Source: an uncultured Mucilaginibacter sp. (GTDB lineage: Bacteria > Bacteroidota > Bacteroidia > Sphingobacteriales > Sphingobacteriaceae). From it: a DNA stretch of 64,000 nucleotides. This document shows positions 63,566-64,000 of the stretch, one piece after another. Location of the stretch: positions 1 to 64,000 of the forward strand of contig CAIPFE010000050.1 of the NCBI GenBank assembly GCA_903864275.1. Reading direction: 5' to 3'. The notes under the pieces are model-generated. The model had not been told where the DNA came from, ran no database searches, and saw only the letters and a program-made list of their open reading frames with translations. The number at the start of each line of letters is the position of its first letter. The first letter of the stretch is position 1. The translations under genes were made by a program, and so were the position numbers.

Positions 63566-63712
63566 GGTTGTTGAAATGTTGTAATGGTTGTAGTGGTTGT
63601 AAGGGTTGTAGTGGTTGTAATAAGTTAAAAAGGTTGTAGTGGTTGTAAAAGTTTTAGTAGTTATTGTTAACCTTTTTAACTCTTACAACCTCTATAACCT
63701 TTTTAACTCATT
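63566..63712. repeat. TTGTAGTGG/TTGTAATGG array with inverted arm
   Basis: About eight nine-base units (TTGTAATGG, TTGTAGTGG, TTGTAAGGG) run from 63579 to 63650. From about 63668 the complementary words TTAACCTTTTTAACTC and TTACAACCTC follow. The unit is the same as at 51842. Confidence 0.75.
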
Positions 63713-63714
63713 AA

Positions 63715-64000
63715 CTAAGTAATTAACTGCGTACTGCTGCTGTTATGATAGCCTTCACGGGCGCGCAGCTCGCCCATTTTATCGTATAGCTCGCCGTCTT
63801 CGGGTTGCCAGGTTGCCAGGCCGTCGACATAACGGTTGTACATGCAAAAGGCGGCGGCGATCAATACCGTATCATGGATTTCAATATCTGTCGCGCCTTC
63901 GGCGCGGGCCAGTGCTACGTCATCTTCCGTTACGTTTTTGCCGCCGCTTTGTACTCTGGCGGCGATTTTTAACAATGCTTTCAGCTTATCGCTGACGGGT
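63715..64000 (-). CDS. Carboxymuconolactone-decarboxylase/AhpD-like protein, 5' end outside the window
   Basis: The last 95 codons of a paralogue of the 63020 protein. The open frame continues to the window edge; the segment PVSDKLKALLKIAARVQSGG aligns with SDKLRALLHIAHQVQRNG of the neighbour, so a start at 63975 would be wrong. The visible part carries DVALARAEGATDIEIHDTVLIAAAFCMYNRYVDGLATW and a Ser-rich tail. The CxxC active site would be beyond the edge. Two tandem, same-strand paralogues indicate local duplication. Confidence 0.87.
   Translation of the reverse strand, partial: PVSDKLKALLKIAARVQSGGKNVTEDDVALARAEGATDIEIHDTVLIAAAFCMYNRYVDGLATWQPEDGELYDKMGELRAREGYHNSSSTQLIT

Overview
The window looks like chromosome from a Bacteroidota member of the Sphingobacteriaceae, most like Mucilaginibacter or Pedobacter. 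The evidence is SusC/SusD proteins, FG-GAP/UnbV lipoproteins, a propeller hybrid kinase, BlaI/BlaR1-like M56 regulation, large MacB/FtsX permeases, and TAnnTTTG or TACTTTSG-type promoter boxes with few Shine-Dalgarno sites. The genus is inferred, not proven. There is no CRISPR array, prophage or intact insertion sequence. One tRNA-Arg(CCG), one tRNA-Cys(GCA) and one SAM-I (S-box) riboswitch are visible.

Positions 75-27561 form an alpha-glucoside/trehalose utilisation locus, nearly all on the minus strand. It holds a secreted GH31 alpha-glucosidase, a GH37 trehalase, a DUF6377-type membrane regulator, SusC, SusD, two very large FG-GAP/UnbV lipoproteins, a secreted GH65 enzyme, a vanadium-haloperoxidase/PAP2-fold lipoprotein and a propeller-type hybrid histidine kinase. 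SusC/SusD would bind and import glucosides while the GH65, GH37 and GH31 enzymes split them outside the cytoplasm. A plus-strand SRPBCC/GyrI-like gene sits inside the locus.

Positions 28192-30946 hold a four-gene set: an AraC regulator, then two exported VOC proteins flanking an exported alpha/beta-hydrolase that appears to have lost its catalytic Ser and His.

Positions 31048-50099 centre on a BlaI repressor and a BlaR1-like M56 metalloprotease whose outer part is a beta module plus a 29-residue repeat array. Two exported paralogues downstream carry the same outer module without the protease. Paired ACTAAT-N2-ATTAGT operators, 20 bp apart, occur in front of blaI and again in front of an FtsX/MacB-type permease, which suggests one regulon. 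Three such permeases, an Fsr-like MFS exporter, a small Omp85-type barrel and a gamma-glutamyltransferase lie in this part.

Positions 50212-64000 hold a NUDIX hydrolase, a YdcF protein, an Anbu/transglutaminase pair, the S-box placed directly before tRNA-Cys, a Pls/PosA-type NRPS-like membrane enzyme, a third FG-GAP/UnbV lipoprotein, small envelope proteins and two tandem carboxymuconolactone-decarboxylase paralogues, the last cut by the window end. Many intergenic gaps carry private 7-9-base repeats in inverted pairs; one such array fills the P3 loop of the S-box.
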